From: Pseudomonas protegens
Lineage (GTDB): Bacteria; Pseudomonadota; Gammaproteobacteria; Pseudomonadales; Pseudomonadaceae
Reading direction: 5' to 3'
DNA length: 64,000 nt
NCBI RefSeq assembly: GCF_003363755.1
Contig: NZ_CP031396.1
Location: forward strand, 3,566,501-3,630,500
Each line of letters starts with the position of its first letter. Positions within the stretch are counted from its first letter, which is position 1. The position numbers and the translations under genes are program-made. A model generated the notes under the pieces. That model ran no database searches. It was not told the DNA's origin and was given only the letters and a program-made list of their open reading frames with translations. Positions 36,660-46,895 of this stretch are shown here, piece by piece.

Positions 36660-37547
36660 ATGGCGACTCATGAGCACTATTACGTTCCTGCCCAGAGCAA
36701 GTGGCCGATCATTGCGACGGTGGGCATGTTCGTCACCGTGTTCGGCCTGGCGACCTGGTTCAACGACCTCAAGGCGGCGCGCCCGGAATCCCATGGCCCG
36801 CTGATCTTTTTCGTCGGTAGCCTGCTGCTGGCCTACATGCTGTTCGGCTGGTTTGGCGCGGTGATCAAGGAAAGCCGCGCCGGCTTGTACAGTGCTCAGC
36901 TGGACCGCTCGTTCCGCTGGGGCATGAGCTGGTTCATCTTTTCCGAAGTGATGTTCTTCCTGGCCTTCTTCGGCGCGCTGTTCTATGTGCGACACCTGTC
37001 CGGGCCCTGGCTCGGCGGTGAGGGGAACAAGGGCATCGCCCATATGCTCTGGCCGAACTTCGAGTTCGTCTGGCCCCTGCTCAACAACCCCGATCCGAAA
37101 CTCTTTCCATCGCCCACGGGCACCATCAGCCCCTGGGGCTTGCCGCTGCTCAACACTGTGCTGCTGGTCAGTTCCAGTGTCACCGTGACCATCGCCCACC
37201 ATGCCCTGAAGAAAGGCCATCGTGGAGCGCTGAAGATCTGGCTGGCGCTGACCGTGCTGCTGGGGTGCGCCTTCCTCGGCTTCCAGGCCGAAGAGTACAT
37301 CCACGCCTATCGCGAGCTGGGCCTGACTCTGGGCTCGGGGATCTACGGCGCCACCTTCTTCATGCTCACCGGTTTCCACGGCGCCCACGTGACCATCGGC
37401 ACCTTGATCCTGTTCGTGATGCTGATGCGCATCATGCGTGGGCATTTCGACGCCGAACATCAGTTCGGCTTTGAAGCAGCCAGCTGGTACTGGCACTTCG
37501 TCGATGTGGTGTGGATCGGCCTGTTCGTTTTTGTCTACGTGCTCTGA
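36660..37547 (+). CDS. coxC: Cytochrome c oxidase subunit III
   Basis: A 295-residue subunit III with seven predicted helices. Family segments include RWGMSWFIFSEVMFFLAFFGALFYVRHL and GFHGAHVTIGTLILFVMLMRI, ending WYWHFVDVVWIGLFVFVYVL. A longer central loop (about residues 115-155) is typical for this branch. It follows ctaG by 33 nt and completes the oxidase core. Confidence 0.97.
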   Translation: MATHEHYYVPAQSKWPIIATVGMFVTVFGLATWFNDLKAARPESHGPLIFFVGSLLLAYMLFGWFGAVIKESRAGLYSAQLDRSFRWGMSWFIFSEVMFFLAFFGALFYVRHLSGPWLGGEGNKGIAHMLWPNFEFVWPLLNNPDPKLFPSPTGTISPWGLPLLNTVLLVSSSVTVTIAHHALKKGHRGALKIWLALTVLLGCAFLGFQAEEYIHAYRELGLTLGSGIYGATFFMLTGFHGAHVTIGTLILFVMLMRIMRGHFDAEHQFGFEAASWYWHFVDVVWIGLFVFVYVL

Positions 37548-37561
37548 GGGCCTGCTGCGCC

Positions 37562-37765
37562 CTACCAGGGCGCGTGGGACACCAGCTGGCCGCTGAAGAA
37601 ACCCCAGGCGATCAAGCCCACGGTGATCGCGGCCAGGCATACCCGAATACTCAAGGCGGTCACCAGGCGTTTGGATTGGCTGTCGTCCTTGACCAGAAAG
37701 AACAGGCCGCTGAACAGGCTGATAACCGTGGCAATCAGCATCAGGACGATGGCTGCTTTGAGCAT
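37562..37765 (-). CDS. Twin transmembrane protein (DUF2909-like)
   Basis: A 67-residue protein with two hydrophobic helices, IVLMLIATVISLFSGLFFLV and VCLAAITVGLIAWGFFSGQL, joined by a short charged loop (KDDSQSKRL). It resembles the small DUF2909 twin-membrane proteins seen beside cox genes in Pseudomonas. It is transcribed against the cox genes, between coxC and the SURF1 gene. Function unknown; oxidase assembly is possible by position only. Confidence 0.82.
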   Translation of the reverse strand: MLKAAIVLMLIATVISLFSGLFFLVKDDSQSKRLVTALSIRVCLAAITVGLIAWGFFSGQLVSHAPW

Positions 37766-37835
37766 GGTGGGACTCCGGGGGAAACGCGATGTACAGCAGT
37801 ATAGCGAGTGGATTTCTCAGCCTTGCGGGCCGGTC

Positions 37836-38576
37836 ATGAAAGGCTTCCGGCCGGGAGTCGTGCCGACCCTGGTGGTGCTGTTGCTGCTGCCTGCGCTGGT
37901 TTCCCTGGGCTTCTGGCAACTGAGCCGTGGCGAGCAGAAGCGCCAATTGCTGACCAGCTACGCCGAGCGCCGCGCGGCCGAGCCGGTGTCGTTGTTCGAG
38001 TTGCTGGCGGTCGAGGACCCGGCCTTTCGCCGGGTGCGCCTGCACGGTCATTTCGATGCCGATCACAGCCTGCTCCTGGACAACCGCCTGCACGACGGCC
38101 AGGTCGGGGTCGAGCTGCTGCAACCCTTCCTCGATCAGGCCAGCGGGCGCTGGTTGCTGGTCAATCGTGGCTGGCTGCCCTGGCCCGATCGGCGCACGCC
38201 TGCGGCATTCAGCACCCCGGAACAGAGCCTGAGTCTGGATGCCTGGGTCTACGTTTCTCCGGGCGCGGCGTTCCAACTGCAGGCCGACCCGGCGGCTGCG
38301 CGCTGGCCACGATTGATCACCGCCGTGAACCCGGAGGCTCTCTGGGCCGAGCTTGGCCGCAGCGGCTTCAAGCATGAAGTGCGTCAGGAGTCCGGTGCTG
38401 GCGCCTACCTGACGGCTTGGCCGGTGGTGGCCATGGGGCCGGAAAAACACCTGGGCTATGCCGTGCAGTGGTTCGCCATGGCCCTGGCCCTGCTGCTCCT
38501 CTATCTCTATTTCGGCTGGCACAACGCACGGGAGAACCGCCATGGGAACGGCCATGAATCCACCCAACATCTCTGA
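37836..38576 (+). CDS. SURF1 family oxidase assembly protein
   Basis: A 246-residue SURF1 protein with two terminal membrane helices (VVPTLVVLLLLPALVSLGFWQL and AVQWFAMALALLLLYLYFGW) and a periplasmic loop. Family marks are GFWQLSRGEQKRQLL, RVRLHGHFD, LLVNRGWLP and the Tyr before the last helix. It helps insert heme a into CoxA. The ATG at 37836 gives the normal length. It overlaps the next gene. Confidence 0.92.
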   Translation: MKGFRPGVVPTLVVLLLLPALVSLGFWQLSRGEQKRQLLTSYAERRAAEPVSLFELLAVEDPAFRRVRLHGHFDADHSLLLDNRLHDGQVGVELLQPFLDQASGRWLLVNRGWLPWPDRRTPAAFSTPEQSLSLDAWVYVSPGAAFQLQADPAAARWPRLITAVNPEALWAELGRSGFKHEVRQESGAGAYLTAWPVVAMGPEKHLGYAVQWFAMALALLLLYLYFGWHNARENRHGNGHESTQHL

Positions 38577-39132
38577 CGCCCAGGTGCCCAACCGGCGCCG
38601 CGGCCGTTGGCAACTGATCCTGATCCTGCTGATGGTGATCGGTCCGATGATCCTCGCCACCGGCATGTACAAGCTGCAGTTCTGGGTGCCGGAAAGCCGC
38701 AGCTATCACGGTGAACTGATCGGCAATGGCCAGACCCGGGCGCAGATCGGCGTGCAGTCCGAGGAGGATCGCTGGCAGATCCTGGTCACGGCCCCCAAGG
38801 CGTGTGATGCCGATTGCCAGCAACTGGTGTACCTGGCGCGGCAGATCCAGGTGGCCCTGGGCCGTGATGCTTCGCGGGCCAGCCATGCCCTGGCCAGCGC
38901 CCAGCCGCTGAGCGCCGAATACCAAGCCAGGCTGCAGCGCGAGTACCCGCAGTTGCAACGCTACCCCCTGGACCTGGCGACCTATGCCAAAGGCGTCAAC
39001 GACAAGGACGCGCCGCAGCTGTGGATCGTCGATCCCCACAGCAATCTGGTGTTGCGCTACGACGCTCGGGTCAAGGGCAAGGACCTGCTCAACGACCTGC
39101 GGCACCTGCTGAAACTGTCGAACATCGGATAA
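38542..39132 (+). CDS. Membrane-anchored cox-cluster protein, function unknown
   Basis: A 196-residue protein with one N-terminal helix (WQLILILLMVIGPMILATGMY) and a periplasmic domain. The domain contains a Cys pair (PKACDADCQQL) and the end LWIVDPHSNLVLRYDARVKGKDLLNDLRHLLKL, a thioredoxin/Sco-like closing segment. It overlaps the SURF1 gene by 35 nt. GGAGAA at 38531 supports the ATG at 38542; an ATG at 38554 is a possible alternative. Probably an oxidase assembly factor (PA0111-like). Confidence 0.82.
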   Translation: MGTAMNPPNISDAQVPNRRRGRWQLILILLMVIGPMILATGMYKLQFWVPESRSYHGELIGNGQTRAQIGVQSEEDRWQILVTAPKACDADCQQLVYLARQIQVALGRDASRASHALASAQPLSAEYQARLQREYPQLQRYPLDLATYAKGVNDKDAPQLWIVDPHSNLVLRYDARVKGKDLLNDLRHLLKLSNIG

Positions 39133-39142
39133 GGGCATCGTC

Positions 39143-40222
39143 ATGGCCAAACCTGGATTTCGCCTCGCGTTGTTTGCCACTTTGCTGGCTCTGATCGTGG
39201 TGCTGCTGGGCGCCTACACCCGGCTGACCCACGCGGGCCTGGGCTGCCCGGACTGGCCCGGCTGCTACGGGTTTATCAGCGTGCCGAACAGCGAAGCCCA
39301 ACTGGCCCATGCCGAACTGCATTTTCCCGACACCCCGGTGGAAGCCCACAAGGGCTGGAACGAGATGATCCACCGCTATTTCGCCGGCACCCTGGGGCTG
39401 TTGATCGTGCTGCTGGCGGCCCGGGCCTGGACCCATCGCCGGCATCCCGGGCAGCCCCTGAAGCTGCCGCTGTTCCTGATGGTGGTGGTGTTTGCCCAGG
39501 CGGCCTTCGGCATGTGGACGGTCACCCTCAAGCTCTGGCCGCAAGTGGTCACCGCGCACCTGCTGGGGGGCTTCGCCACCTTGAGCCTGCTGTTCCTGCT
39601 GACCTTGCGCCTGTCCGGCGTGCTGCCGGCGCTGATTGTGCCGCGACGCCTGCAGTACTGGGCAACGGCCGGGCTGGTGCTGGTGGTCGGGCAGATCGCC
39701 CTGGGCGGCTGGGTCAGCTCCAACTACGCCGCCGTGGCCTGCATCGACCTGCCCACCTGCCATGGCCAGTGGTGGCCGAACATGGATTTTGCCAACGGCT
39801 TTCATCTGACCCAGCACATCGGCCCCAACTACCTGGGCGGACAATTGGACAGCGACGCCCGCACCGCCATCCACATGACCCACCGGGTCGGCGCGGTGCT
39901 GGTGACCCTGGTGTTGCTGGGGCTGGCCTGGCAGTTGCGGCAAACCGGCATGACCCGTCTGGCCGGGCTGGTGCTGGTGGCGCTGGCGGCGCAGGTCAGC
40001 CTGGGCATCAGCAACGTGCTGTTCCATTTGCCGCTGCCGGTGGCGGTGGCGCATAACGCCGGGGGCGCGGCGCTGCTGCTGACCCTGGTGCTGGTCAACT
40101 ATCACGCCCGTACCAGCCTGGTGCAGGCCCGGGATCGCCTGCCCCTGGGCTGGCGTCTGAGCCCGCGCAAACAGATGGCGGGTCCCATCACCATCAAAGG
40201 AGAGATGCCATGGCGACTCTGA
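39143..40222 (+). CDS. ctaA: Heme A synthase
   Basis: A 359-residue CtaA/Cox15 protein with eight helices. It hydroxylates the C8 methyl of heme O to give heme A. Heme-ligand histidines lie in [34 protein letters not shown] and [10 protein letters not shown]. Two Cys in [15 protein letters not shown] belong to the known loop pair. Its 3' end overlaps ctaB by 13 nt. Confidence 0.95.
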   Translation: MAKPGFRLALFATLLALIVVLLGAYTRLTHAGLGCPDWPGCYGFISVPNSEAQLAHAELHFPDTPVEAHKGWNEMIHRYFAGTLGLLIVLLAARAWTHRRHPGQPLKLPLFLMVVVFAQAAFGMWTVTLKLWPQVVTAHLLGGFATLSLLFLLTLRLSGVLPALIVPRRLQYWATAGLVLVVGQIALGGWVSSNYAAVACIDLPTCHGQWWPNMDFANGFHLTQHIGPNYLGGQLDSDARTAIHMTHRVGAVLVTLVLLGLAWQLRQTGMTRLAGLVLVALAAQVSLGISNVLFHLPLPVAVAHNAGGAALLLTLVLVNYHARTSLVQARDRLPLGWRLSPRKQMAGPITIKGEMPWRL

Positions 40223-41112
40223 TCAGCGAACGTCAGCATCCCCAGGCCATCTGGCGCGATTACCTGGAACTGACCAAACCCAAGGTGGTGGTGCTGATGC
40301 TGATCACCTCCCTGGTGGGCATGTTCCTCGCCACCCGCGCGGGGGTGCCGTGGACGGTGCTGGTGTTCGGCAACCTGGGCATTGCTCTGTGTGCGGGTGG
40401 CGCGGCGGCGGTGAACCATGTGGTGGACCGGCGCATCGACGCGCTGATGGCCCGGACCCACAAACGGCCCCTGGCCCAAGGCCGGGTTTCACCCCGGGCG
40501 GCCTTGGCGTTCGCCCTGTGCCTCGCGTTGGCCGGGCAAGCGCTGCTGCTGGCGTTCACCAATCCGCTCACGGCCTGGCTGACCCTGGCGTCCCTGCTGG
40601 GCTACGCGGTGGTCTACACCGGCTTTCTGAAACGCGCGACGCCGCAGAACATCGTGATCGGCGGGCTGGCCGGTGCGGCGCCGCCGCTGCTGGGCTGGGT
40701 TGCTGCTACCGGGCACTTGAGCGCCGAGCCGCTGCTGCTGGTGCTGATCATTTTCGCCTGGACCCCGCCGCACTTCTGGGCCCTGGCCATCCATCGCAAG
40801 GAGGAATACGCCAAGGCCGATATCCCGATGCTGCCGGTGACCCACGGTGAGCACTACACCAAGGTGCACATCCTGCTCTATACCTTTGCCCTGCTGGCGG
40901 TCAGCCTGCTGCCCTATGCCATCCACATGAGCGGCGTGCTGTACCTGGTGTGCGCTTTGCTTCTGGGCGGGCGCTTCCTGCAATGGGCCTGGGTGCTGTA
41001 CCGTGGCACTCGGCCGCACGCGGCGATCAACACCTTCAAGTACTCTATTTACTACTTGTTCCTGCTGTTCATCGCCCTGCTCGTAGACCACTACCTATTG
41101 TTGAACCTATGA
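40210..41112 (+). CDS. ctaB: Protoheme IX farnesyltransferase (heme O synthase)
   Basis: A 300-residue UbiA-superfamily enzyme that adds a farnesyl group to heme B. Prenyl-diphosphate motif [19 protein letters not shown] is at about residue 75, and a second conserved segment [30 protein letters not shown] follows. About nine helices. Overlaps ctaA upstream, and its stop overlaps the sco start (ATGA). Also called cyoE in some pseudomonads. Confidence 0.96.
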   Translation: MATLISERQHPQAIWRDYLELTKPKVVVLMLITSLVGMFLATRAGVPWTVLVFGNLGIALCAGGAAAVNHVVDRRIDALMARTHKRPLAQGRVSPRAALAFALCLALAGQALLLAFTNPLTAWLTLASLLGYAVVYTGFLKRATPQNIVIGGLAGAAPPLLGWVAATGHLSAEPLLLVLIIFAWTPPHFWALAIHRKEEYAKADIPMLPVTHGEHYTKVHILLYTFALLAVSLLPYAIHMSGVLYLVCALLLGGRFLQWAWVLYRGTRPHAAINTFKYSIYYLFLLFIALLVDHYLLLNL

Positions 41113-41744
41113 CTCGAACTCAGAAAACCGTCTTTATTCTCGTTGCGCTGGTGGCCCTGATCCTGGGGCTGACCGTCAACAAAGTACTGTCCGGCAAGGG
41201 TCAGGGCGATCCCACCGCATTGATCGACGCCGGCATCATCCTCCTGCCCCAGAGCCGTACCCTGCCTGCGGTGAAGATGCTCGACCAGGACGGCCAGCCC
41301 GTGGTGATCGATGAGTTGAAGGGCAAGTGGTCGCTGCTGTTCTTCGGCTATACCTTCTGCCCGGACATCTGCCCCACCACCCTGGCCCAACTGCGGCAGA
41401 TCAAGAGTGAGCTGCCCAAGGAGGCGGTGGACAAGCTGCAGGTGATCCTGGTCAGCGTCGACCCCAACCGCGATACGCCGCAACAGCTCAAGCAGTACCT
41501 GGGCTATTTCGACAAGGACTTCAAGGGCCTGACCGCCGCCTCGGTGGAAGACCTGCAGAAGCTGGCCAACGCGGTGAGCATTCCCTTCATTCCGGCGGAC
41601 ACCAGCAAGCCCAATTACACCGTGGACCACAGCGGCAACCTCGCGGTGATCGGTCCGGACGGTCACCAGCGTGGCTTTATCCGCGCACCGTTGAACAACC
41701 AGAAGCTGGTGGCCCAGTTGCCGGTGATGTTGCAGCGCCAATAA
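41109..41744 (+). CDS. SCO1/SenC family copper chaperone
   Basis: A 211-residue Sco protein that delivers copper to CuA of CoxB. An N-terminal anchor ([21 protein letters not shown]) precedes a thioredoxin fold with the copper site [12 protein letters not shown], and the third ligand His is in [12 protein letters not shown]. The ATG at 41109 overlaps the ctaB stop, so it is coupled to it. Last gene of the cox cluster. Confidence 0.95.
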   Translation: MTRTQKTVFILVALVALILGLTVNKVLSGKGQGDPTALIDAGIILLPQSRTLPAVKMLDQDGQPVVIDELKGKWSLLFFGYTFCPDICPTTLAQLRQIKSELPKEAVDKLQVILVSVDPNRDTPQQLKQYLGYFDKDFKGLTAASVEDLQKLANAVSIPFIPADTSKPNYTVDHSGNLAVIGPDGHQRGFIRAPLNNQKLVAQLPVMLQRQ

Positions 41745-41764
41745 CGCGGCATGCTTGAACCGCT

Positions 41765-41862
41765 GAACCGCTGCCGCAGGCTGCGATCGGCCTCGAAGAG
41801 GACGCGTGCTTGAGGCCCTCGGAAGGCGCTTCGCGCCTTATCGCAGCCTTCGGCAGCGGCTA
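41765..41862. repeat. Long inverted repeat of the GCTGCCG...GCTGCGAT type
   Basis: CGCTGCCGCAGGCTGCGATCG on the left and the inverted CGCAGCCTTCGGCAGCGGC on the right enclose about 55 nt with a smaller GGCGCTTCGCGCC hairpin. This is another repeat type known from Pseudomonas intergenic DNA. It marks the junction between the PA01xx-like and PA55xx-like blocks. Confidence 0.65.
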
Positions 41863-41868
41863 CAAACA

Positions 41869-41895
41869 AAACGGGGCGCCCAAGGCGCCCCGTTT
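41869..41895. terminator. Bidirectional terminator, sco/metQ
   Basis: Perfect 12-bp stem AAACGGGGCGCC / GGCGCCCCGTTT with loop CAA between the convergent sco and metQ genes. Confidence 0.88.
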
Positions 41896-41911
41896 GTATT
41901 TCTGCAACCGA

Positions 41912-42685
41912 TCAGAACGCTGGCAGCACGGCGCCTTTGTACTTCTCGAGAATGAATTGCTTCACTTCTGGGCTGTGCAGGGCGGCGACCAGTTTCTTCA
42001 TGGCGTCCGAGTCCTTGTCGTCAGGACGGGCGACCAGGATGTTCACGTAAGGCGAATCCTTGCCTTCGATCACCAGGGCATCCTTGGAAGGGTCCAGCTT
42101 GGCCTGCAGGGCGTAGTTGGTGTTGATCAGGGCCAGGTCGACCTGAGTCAGCACGCGGGGGATGGTGGCGGCTTCCAGTTCGCGGAACTTCAGGTCCTTG
42201 GAGTTCTCGGTGATGTCCTTGATGGTGGCCAGGATGTTGTTGGAATCCTTGAGCTTGATCAGGCCGGCCTTGTCCAGCAGCAACAGGGCGCGACCGCCGT
42301 TGGTGGCGTCGTTGGGGATCACCACGGTGGCGCCGCCTGGCAGTTCGGAGAGTTGCTTGTATTTGCTGGAGTAGGCGCCCAGGGGTTCCAGGTGCACGCC
42401 GGCCACGCTCACCAGCTTGGTGCCCTTGGCCTTGTTGAACTCATCCAGGTATGGCTGGTGCTGGAAGAAGTTGGCGTCCAGGCGTTTTTCGGCCACTTGC
42501 ACGTTGGGCTGCACGTAGTCGGTGAAGACCTTGACCTTCAGGTCCACGCCTTCTTTGGCCAGGGCCGGTTTGACGAATTCCAGGATCTCGGCGTGGGGCA
42601 CCGGTGTGGCGGCCACGGTCAGGGTTTCGGCGGCGTGCGCGGAGAACGCGGCAACGGCTGCGAAAGCGACGAGTAGTTTTTTCAT
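41912..42685 (-). CDS. metQ: Methionine ABC transporter substrate-binding protein
   Basis: A 257-residue NlpA/MetQ-family binding protein for D/L-methionine. The signal peptide is MKKLLVAFAAVAAFSAHA, cleaved before AETLTV. It has no lipobox Cys, so it is probably soluble in the periplasm, unlike the E. coli lipoprotein. Family segments are TPVPHAEILEFVKP, NFFQHQPYLDEFN and NTNYALQA. ATG at 42685; upstream frame has no similarity. Last gene of metN-metI-metQ. Confidence 0.93.
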   Translation of the reverse strand: MKKLLVAFAAVAAFSAHAAETLTVAATPVPHAEILEFVKPALAKEGVDLKVKVFTDYVQPNVQVAEKRLDANFFQHQPYLDEFNKAKGTKLVSVAGVHLEPLGAYSSKYKQLSELPGGATVVIPNDATNGGRALLLLDKAGLIKLKDSNNILATIKDITENSKDLKFRELEAATIPRVLTQVDLALINTNYALQAKLDPSKDALVIEGKDSPYVNILVARPDDKDSDAMKKLVAALHSPEVKQFILEKYKGAVLPAF

Positions 42686-42748
42686 CGAACAAGCTCCTTG
42701 TAAGTCGCCCGACCCCGGGCGCCTGCCGGCCGGGGCCGGCGATTGCAA

Positions 42749-43423
42749 TTATTTGCGGGAAAAGTGCACCACCAGCTTATCGCCAACGGTTTGCAGAACC
42801 TGAACCAACACAATCAGCATTACCACGGTCACCACCATCACATCGTCCTGGAAACGCTGGTAACCATAACGAATGGCCAGGTCACCGAGGCCGCCTGCAC
42901 CCACGACACCGGCCATGGCGGTGTAGCCGACCAGGGCGATGGCGGTGACCGTGATCGCCGCGATGATACCGGGGCAGGCCTCGGGCAGCAGGGCGTTCAT
43001 GATGATCTGCCGGGTCGTGGCGCCCATGGCCTGGGTGGCCTCGATAATGCCGCGATCCACTTCACGCAGAGCGGTTTCCACCAGGCGCGCGAAGAAGGTG
43101 GAAGCGCCCACCACCAGCGGAGGGATGGCGCCCGCCACACCCAGGGAGGTGCCCGTGATGAGGATAGTGGTCGGAATCATCACAATCAGCAGGATGATGA
43201 ACGGCAGCGAGCGGATGGCGTTGACCACAAAGCCCAGGATCGAATAGACATTTTTCTGTTCCAGCAACTGCCTTGGGCTGCACAGGAACAGCAAGACCCC
43301 CAGCGGCAGGCCCACCAGTACGGTGAATACCAGGGACGTGCTGAGCATGACCATGGTGTCGCTGGTTGCCACTCCGATATCGGCCCAGTCAACGTTGTCG
43401 AAGTAATGCAGTAAGCCGCTCAT
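42749..43423 (-). CDS. metI: Methionine ABC transporter permease
   Basis: A 224-residue MetI-type permease with five helices. The EAA loop contact with the ATPase is EATQAMGATTRQIIMNALLPEACPG at about residues 130-155. It overlaps metN by one base (TAATG-type junction) and precedes metQ by 63 nt. Confidence 0.95.
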   Translation of the reverse strand: MSGLLHYFDNVDWADIGVATSDTMVMLSTSLVFTVLVGLPLGVLLFLCSPRQLLEQKNVYSILGFVVNAIRSLPFIILLIVMIPTTILITGTSLGVAGAIPPLVVGASTFFARLVETALREVDRGIIEATQAMGATTRQIIMNALLPEACPGIIAAITVTAIALVGYTAMAGVVGAGGLGDLAIRYGYQRFQDDVMVVTVVMLIVLVQVLQTVGDKLVVHFSRK

Positions 43424-44430
43424 TAGCGCAGCACCTCCATGTGGACATCCGCCGCGGTGAAGCGGGCGAAGGCCGCTTCCATGTCACCGCCGGTGATGGC
43501 CAGGGTCAGTTGCCCGTAAGGGGTGTCTTTGATGCGGTCGATGCGTCCGGCGAGGATGCTGTAGTCGACCCCGGTCTCCCGGGCCACAGTGCCCAGCAGC
43601 GGTGCGTAGGTGGAATCGCCCTGGAAAGTCAGGCGCACGATACGCCCCGGTACGTGGGCGAAGTCGTCGCGTTGCTCGTTCTCGTCGATCTGCTCGTCTT
43701 CCTGGACGAAGCGTTTGGTGGTCGGGTGCTTGGGGTGCAGGAACACCTCGGCCACCGAGCCCTGTTCGACGATCTGGCCGGCGTCCATGACCGCCACCTG
43801 GTCACAGACGCGACGGATCACGTCCATTTCGTGGGTGATCAGAACGATGGTCAGGTTCAGCTCGCGATTGATCTCGGCCAGCAGTTGCAGGACCGAGGCC
43901 GTGGTCTGCGGATCGAGGGCGCTGGTGGCTTCGTCGCACAGCAGGATCTTTGGCTTGGTGGCCAGGGCACGGGCGATGCCGACGCGCTGTTTCTGGCCGC
44001 CGGACAGTTGTGCCGGGTATTTCTTGGCGTGGTCGGACAGGCCGACCCGCTCCAGCAACTCAGCCACACGGCGTTCGATGTCGCTGCGCGACAGCTCGCC
44101 GGCCAGGGTCAGGGGCAAGGCGACGTTGTCAGCCACAGTCTTGGAGGACAGCAGATTGAAGTGCTGGAAGATCATCCCGACCTGTTGGCGGAAGCGGCGC
44201 AGGCCGTTGGCGTCCAGCGCGGTGACTTCTTCACCGTCGACGATGATCGTGCCGCCGCTGGGGTTTTCCAGGCGGTTGATCAGGCGCAGCAGCGTGCTTT
44301 TGCCCGCGCCGGAATGACCGATCAGGCCGAACACCTGACCATTCTCGACCCGAAGACTGGTCGGGTGCAGGGCGGGAATATCCTTACCGGCGACCCGGTA
44401 GGTTTTATGGACGTTTTGAAACTCGATCAC
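43423..44430 (-). CDS. metN: Methionine ABC transporter ATP-binding protein
   Basis: A 335-residue ABC ATPase. Walker A is GHSGAGKST (about residues 38-46), the signature [15 protein letters not shown], Walker [16 protein letters not shown]-terminal NIL domain (about residues 260-335) senses cytoplasmic methionine and gives trans-inhibition in E. coli. First gene of the operon; the upstream gap of 270 nt is shared with katE. Confidence 0.95.
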   Translation of the reverse strand: MIEFQNVHKTYRVAGKDIPALHPTSLRVENGQVFGLIGHSGAGKSTLLRLINRLENPSGGTIIVDGEEVTALDANGLRRFRQQVGMIFQHFNLLSSKTVADNVALPLTLAGELSRSDIERRVAELLERVGLSDHAKKYPAQLSGGQKQRVGIARALATKPKILLCDEATSALDPQTTASVLQLLAEINRELNLTIVLITHEMDVIRRVCDQVAVMDAGQIVEQGSVAEVFLHPKHPTTKRFVQEDEQIDENEQRDDFAHVPGRIVRLTFQGDSTYAPLLGTVARETGVDYSILAGRIDRIKDTPYGQLTLAITGGDMEAAFARFTAADVHMEVLR

Positions 44431-44700
44431 GTAGCGAACCTTGTGGGGCGCGTTAGAAAAGGATCAGCGGTTAGCCGGGCGCGCATTTTAGCCTGTCCGT
44501 ATAGAGGTTCTTAGCATTTATTTCGCAATCATCCTGCCATTTGGCAATAACGCGATCAAAGGTCATAAAAAAGGAACGCTCGCAGTTTCTCGTCAGTCAC
44601 TACTTAAACCACTCGAGAAGCCCCAGGTGCCGTGCCTGCGGGCCTGTGTTCACGAAGCCCCGGCGTGCCAGGGACTTCGCCAACGAGGAGTTTTTGTCTG

Positions 44701-46839
44701 ATGAGTACGAAAAAACCCAATGCCCCGAAAAGCCAGATGGCCGGGACCGATACCCTGGACCGGGGCAACAGCAACACCAAGTTGCAGAGCCTGGAGCCGT
44801 TCCGCTCCGACGCCACGGGCCAGGCCCTGCGGACCAATCAGGGGGTGAAGGTCGCTGACAACCAGAACAGCCTCAAGGCGGGCGCTCGTGGTCCTTCGCT
44901 GCTGGAAGACTTCATCATGCGGGAGAAGATCACCCACTTCGACCATGAGCGGATTCCCGAGCGCATCGTCCACGCCCGGGGTGTTGGCGCCCATGGTTAC
45001 TTCCAGAGCTACGACAATCATTCGGCGCTGACCAAGGCCGGTTTCCTGCGCGATCCGCAGAAGAAGACCCCGGTGTTCGTGCGCTTTTCCACGGTCCAGG
45101 GACCAAGAGGTTCCGGCGATACCGTGCGTGATGTCCGGGGATTTGCAGTGAAATTCTTCACCGACGAGGGCAACTTCGACCTGGTGGGCAACAACATGCC
45201 GGTGTTCCTCATCCAGGACGCGATCAAGTTCCCCGACTTCGTGCATGCGGTGAAACCCGAACCCCACAATGAGATCCCCACCGGCGGCTCGGCCCACGAC
45301 ACCTTCTGGGACTTCGTCTCCCTGCAGCCGGAATCGGCGCACATGGTGATCTGGGCCATGTCCGATCGGGCCATTCCGAAAAGCCTGCGCAGCATGCAGG
45401 GCTTTGGCGTGCACACCTTTCGTTTGATCAACGCCGAGGGGCGCGCAAGCTTCGTCAAGTTTCACTGGCGGCCGACGGTGGGCACCTGTTCCCTGGTCTG
45501 GGACGAGGCGCAGAAGCTCGCCGGCAAGGACACCGACTTCCATCGCCGTGACCTGTGGGACTCCATCGAAGCCGGGGATTACCCGGAGTGGGAGTTCGGC
45601 GTGCAGATCATCGCCGAAGAAGACGAACACAATTTCGACTTCGACATTCTCGACCCCACCAAGCTGATCCCCGAGGAACTGGTGCCCATCACGCCCCTGG
45701 GCAAGATGGTGCTCAACCGCAACCCCGACAATTATTTTGCCGAAACCGAGCAGGTCGCCTTCTGCCCGGGGCACATCGTGCCGGGGATCGATTTCTCCAA
45801 CGACCCGTTGCTGCAAGGGCGGCTGTTTTCCTACACCGATACGCAGATCAGTCGCCTGGGTGGGCCGAACTTTCATGAGCTGCCCATCAACCGACCGCTG
45901 ACCCCTTTGCACAATGGTCAGCGCGACGCCATGCACCGCAGCACCATCGACAAGGGGCGGGCTGCCTACGAGCCGAACTCCATTGATGGTGGCTGGCCGA
46001 AAGAAACCCCGCCGGCGGCCCAGGATGGTGGTTTCGAGAGTTATAACGAGCGCATCGATGCTCACAAGATCCGCCAGCGCAGCGAGTCGTTCGGCGATCA
46101 TTTCTCCCAGGCACGGCTGTTCTTCAACAGCATGAGCAAGCACGAGCAGGAACACATCATCGCGGCCTACAGCTTCGAGCTGGGCAAGGTCGAGCGGCAG
46201 TGGATCCGTGAGCGGCAGGTAAACGAAATTCTCGCCAACATCGATCTGCACCTGGCCGCTCGTGTGGCCGAGAACCTGGGCCTGGCGGCGCCGAAGAAGG
46301 CCACTGTGGCTGAGCGCAAGACGTCGCTGACACGCTCGCCGGCCCTGAGCCAGGCGAACCTGCTGCCGGGTCATATCAAAACGCGGAAAGTGGCGATTCT
46401 TGCGGCCAACGGCGTTGATGGTGCAGCGATTGACGCGTTGAAGAAGGCTCTCAAGGCCGAAGGGGCGCACGCTAAGCTGTTGGGGCCGACCTCGGCACCG
46501 GTCACCACCGCGGACGGCAAGCGTTTGCCGGTGGATGCTTCCATGGAGGGCCTGCCGTCAGTGGCGTTCGACGCGGTGTTCGTGCCGGGCGGCGCGCAGT
46601 CGATCAAGACCCTGAGCGGCAATGGTGTGGCGCTGCATTACCTGTTGGAGGCCTACAAACATCTCAAGGCCATCGCCTTGCACGGCGAAGCCCGGGAGCT
46701 GCTGGCGGTGCTCAAGCTGGAAGCGGACAAGGGCTTGATCGTTGGAGGAGATGCCAAGGCATTCAAAGCGTTCTTTGCCGCCATTGGGCAGCATCGGGTC
46801 TGGGATCGAGAGGAAAAGGCCAAGGCAATCCCGGCCTGA
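44701..46839 (+). CDS. katE: Catalase HPII
   Basis: A 712-residue large-subunit heme catalase. The catalytic His lies in [15 protein letters not shown], the distal Asn in [26 protein letters not shown], and the heme-ligand Tyr in [14 protein letters not shown]. The C-terminal flavodoxin/DJ-1-like domain (about residues 560-710, [20 protein letters not shown]) confirms the HPII type. ATG at 44701, preceded by GAGGAG. katE in E. coli and several pseudomonads is RpoS-dependent; I see only a weak CTACTTAA at about 44600 as a candidate -10. Confidence 0.96.
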   Translation: MSTKKPNAPKSQMAGTDTLDRGNSNTKLQSLEPFRSDATGQALRTNQGVKVADNQNSLKAGARGPSLLEDFIMREKITHFDHERIPERIVHARGVGAHGYFQSYDNHSALTKAGFLRDPQKKTPVFVRFSTVQGPRGSGDTVRDVRGFAVKFFTDEGNFDLVGNNMPVFLIQDAIKFPDFVHAVKPEPHNEIPTGGSAHDTFWDFVSLQPESAHMVIWAMSDRAIPKSLRSMQGFGVHTFRLINAEGRASFVKFHWRPTVGTCSLVWDEAQKLAGKDTDFHRRDLWDSIEAGDYPEWEFGVQIIAEEDEHNFDFDILDPTKLIPEELVPITPLGKMVLNRNPDNYFAETEQVAFCPGHIVPGIDFSNDPLLQGRLFSYTDTQISRLGGPNFHELPINRPLTPLHNGQRDAMHRSTIDKGRAAYEPNSIDGGWPKETPPAAQDGGFESYNERIDAHKIRQRSESFGDHFSQARLFFNSMSKHEQEHIIAAYSFELGKVERQWIRERQVNEILANIDLHLAARVAENLGLAAPKKATVAERKTSLTRSPALSQANLLPGHIKTRKVAILAANGVDGAAIDALKKALKAEGAHAKLLGPTSAPVTTADGKRLPVDASMEGLPSVAFDAVFVPGGAQSIKTLSGNGVALHYLLEAYKHLKAIALHGEARELLAVLKLEADKGLIVGGDAKAFKAFFAAIGQHRVWDREEKAKAIPA

Positions 46840-46867
46840 ACAAACTTTCGCCGACCAGCCCGCTCCC

Positions 46868-46892
46868 GGTAGGAGCCGGCTTGCCGGCGAAG
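46868..46892. repeat. Single REP element
   Basis: GTAGGAGCCGGCTTGCCGGC in the gap between convergent katE and the lipoprotein gene, preceded by a partial inverted copy (TTCGCCGACCAGCCCGCTCC). Confidence 0.75.
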
Positions 46893-46895
46893 GCT

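Noticed and set aside
34779..38672. Very long antisense open frame (about 1,300 codons) under the cox genes
   Set aside because: High GC removes stop codons. The translation is rich in His, Gln, Gly and Arg without any domain, and coxA, ctaG, coxC and SURF1 are certain on the other strand.
41912..42748. metQ as a lipoprotein
   Set aside because: The signal peptide has no Cys at the cleavage site, so the soluble periplasmic form fits better.
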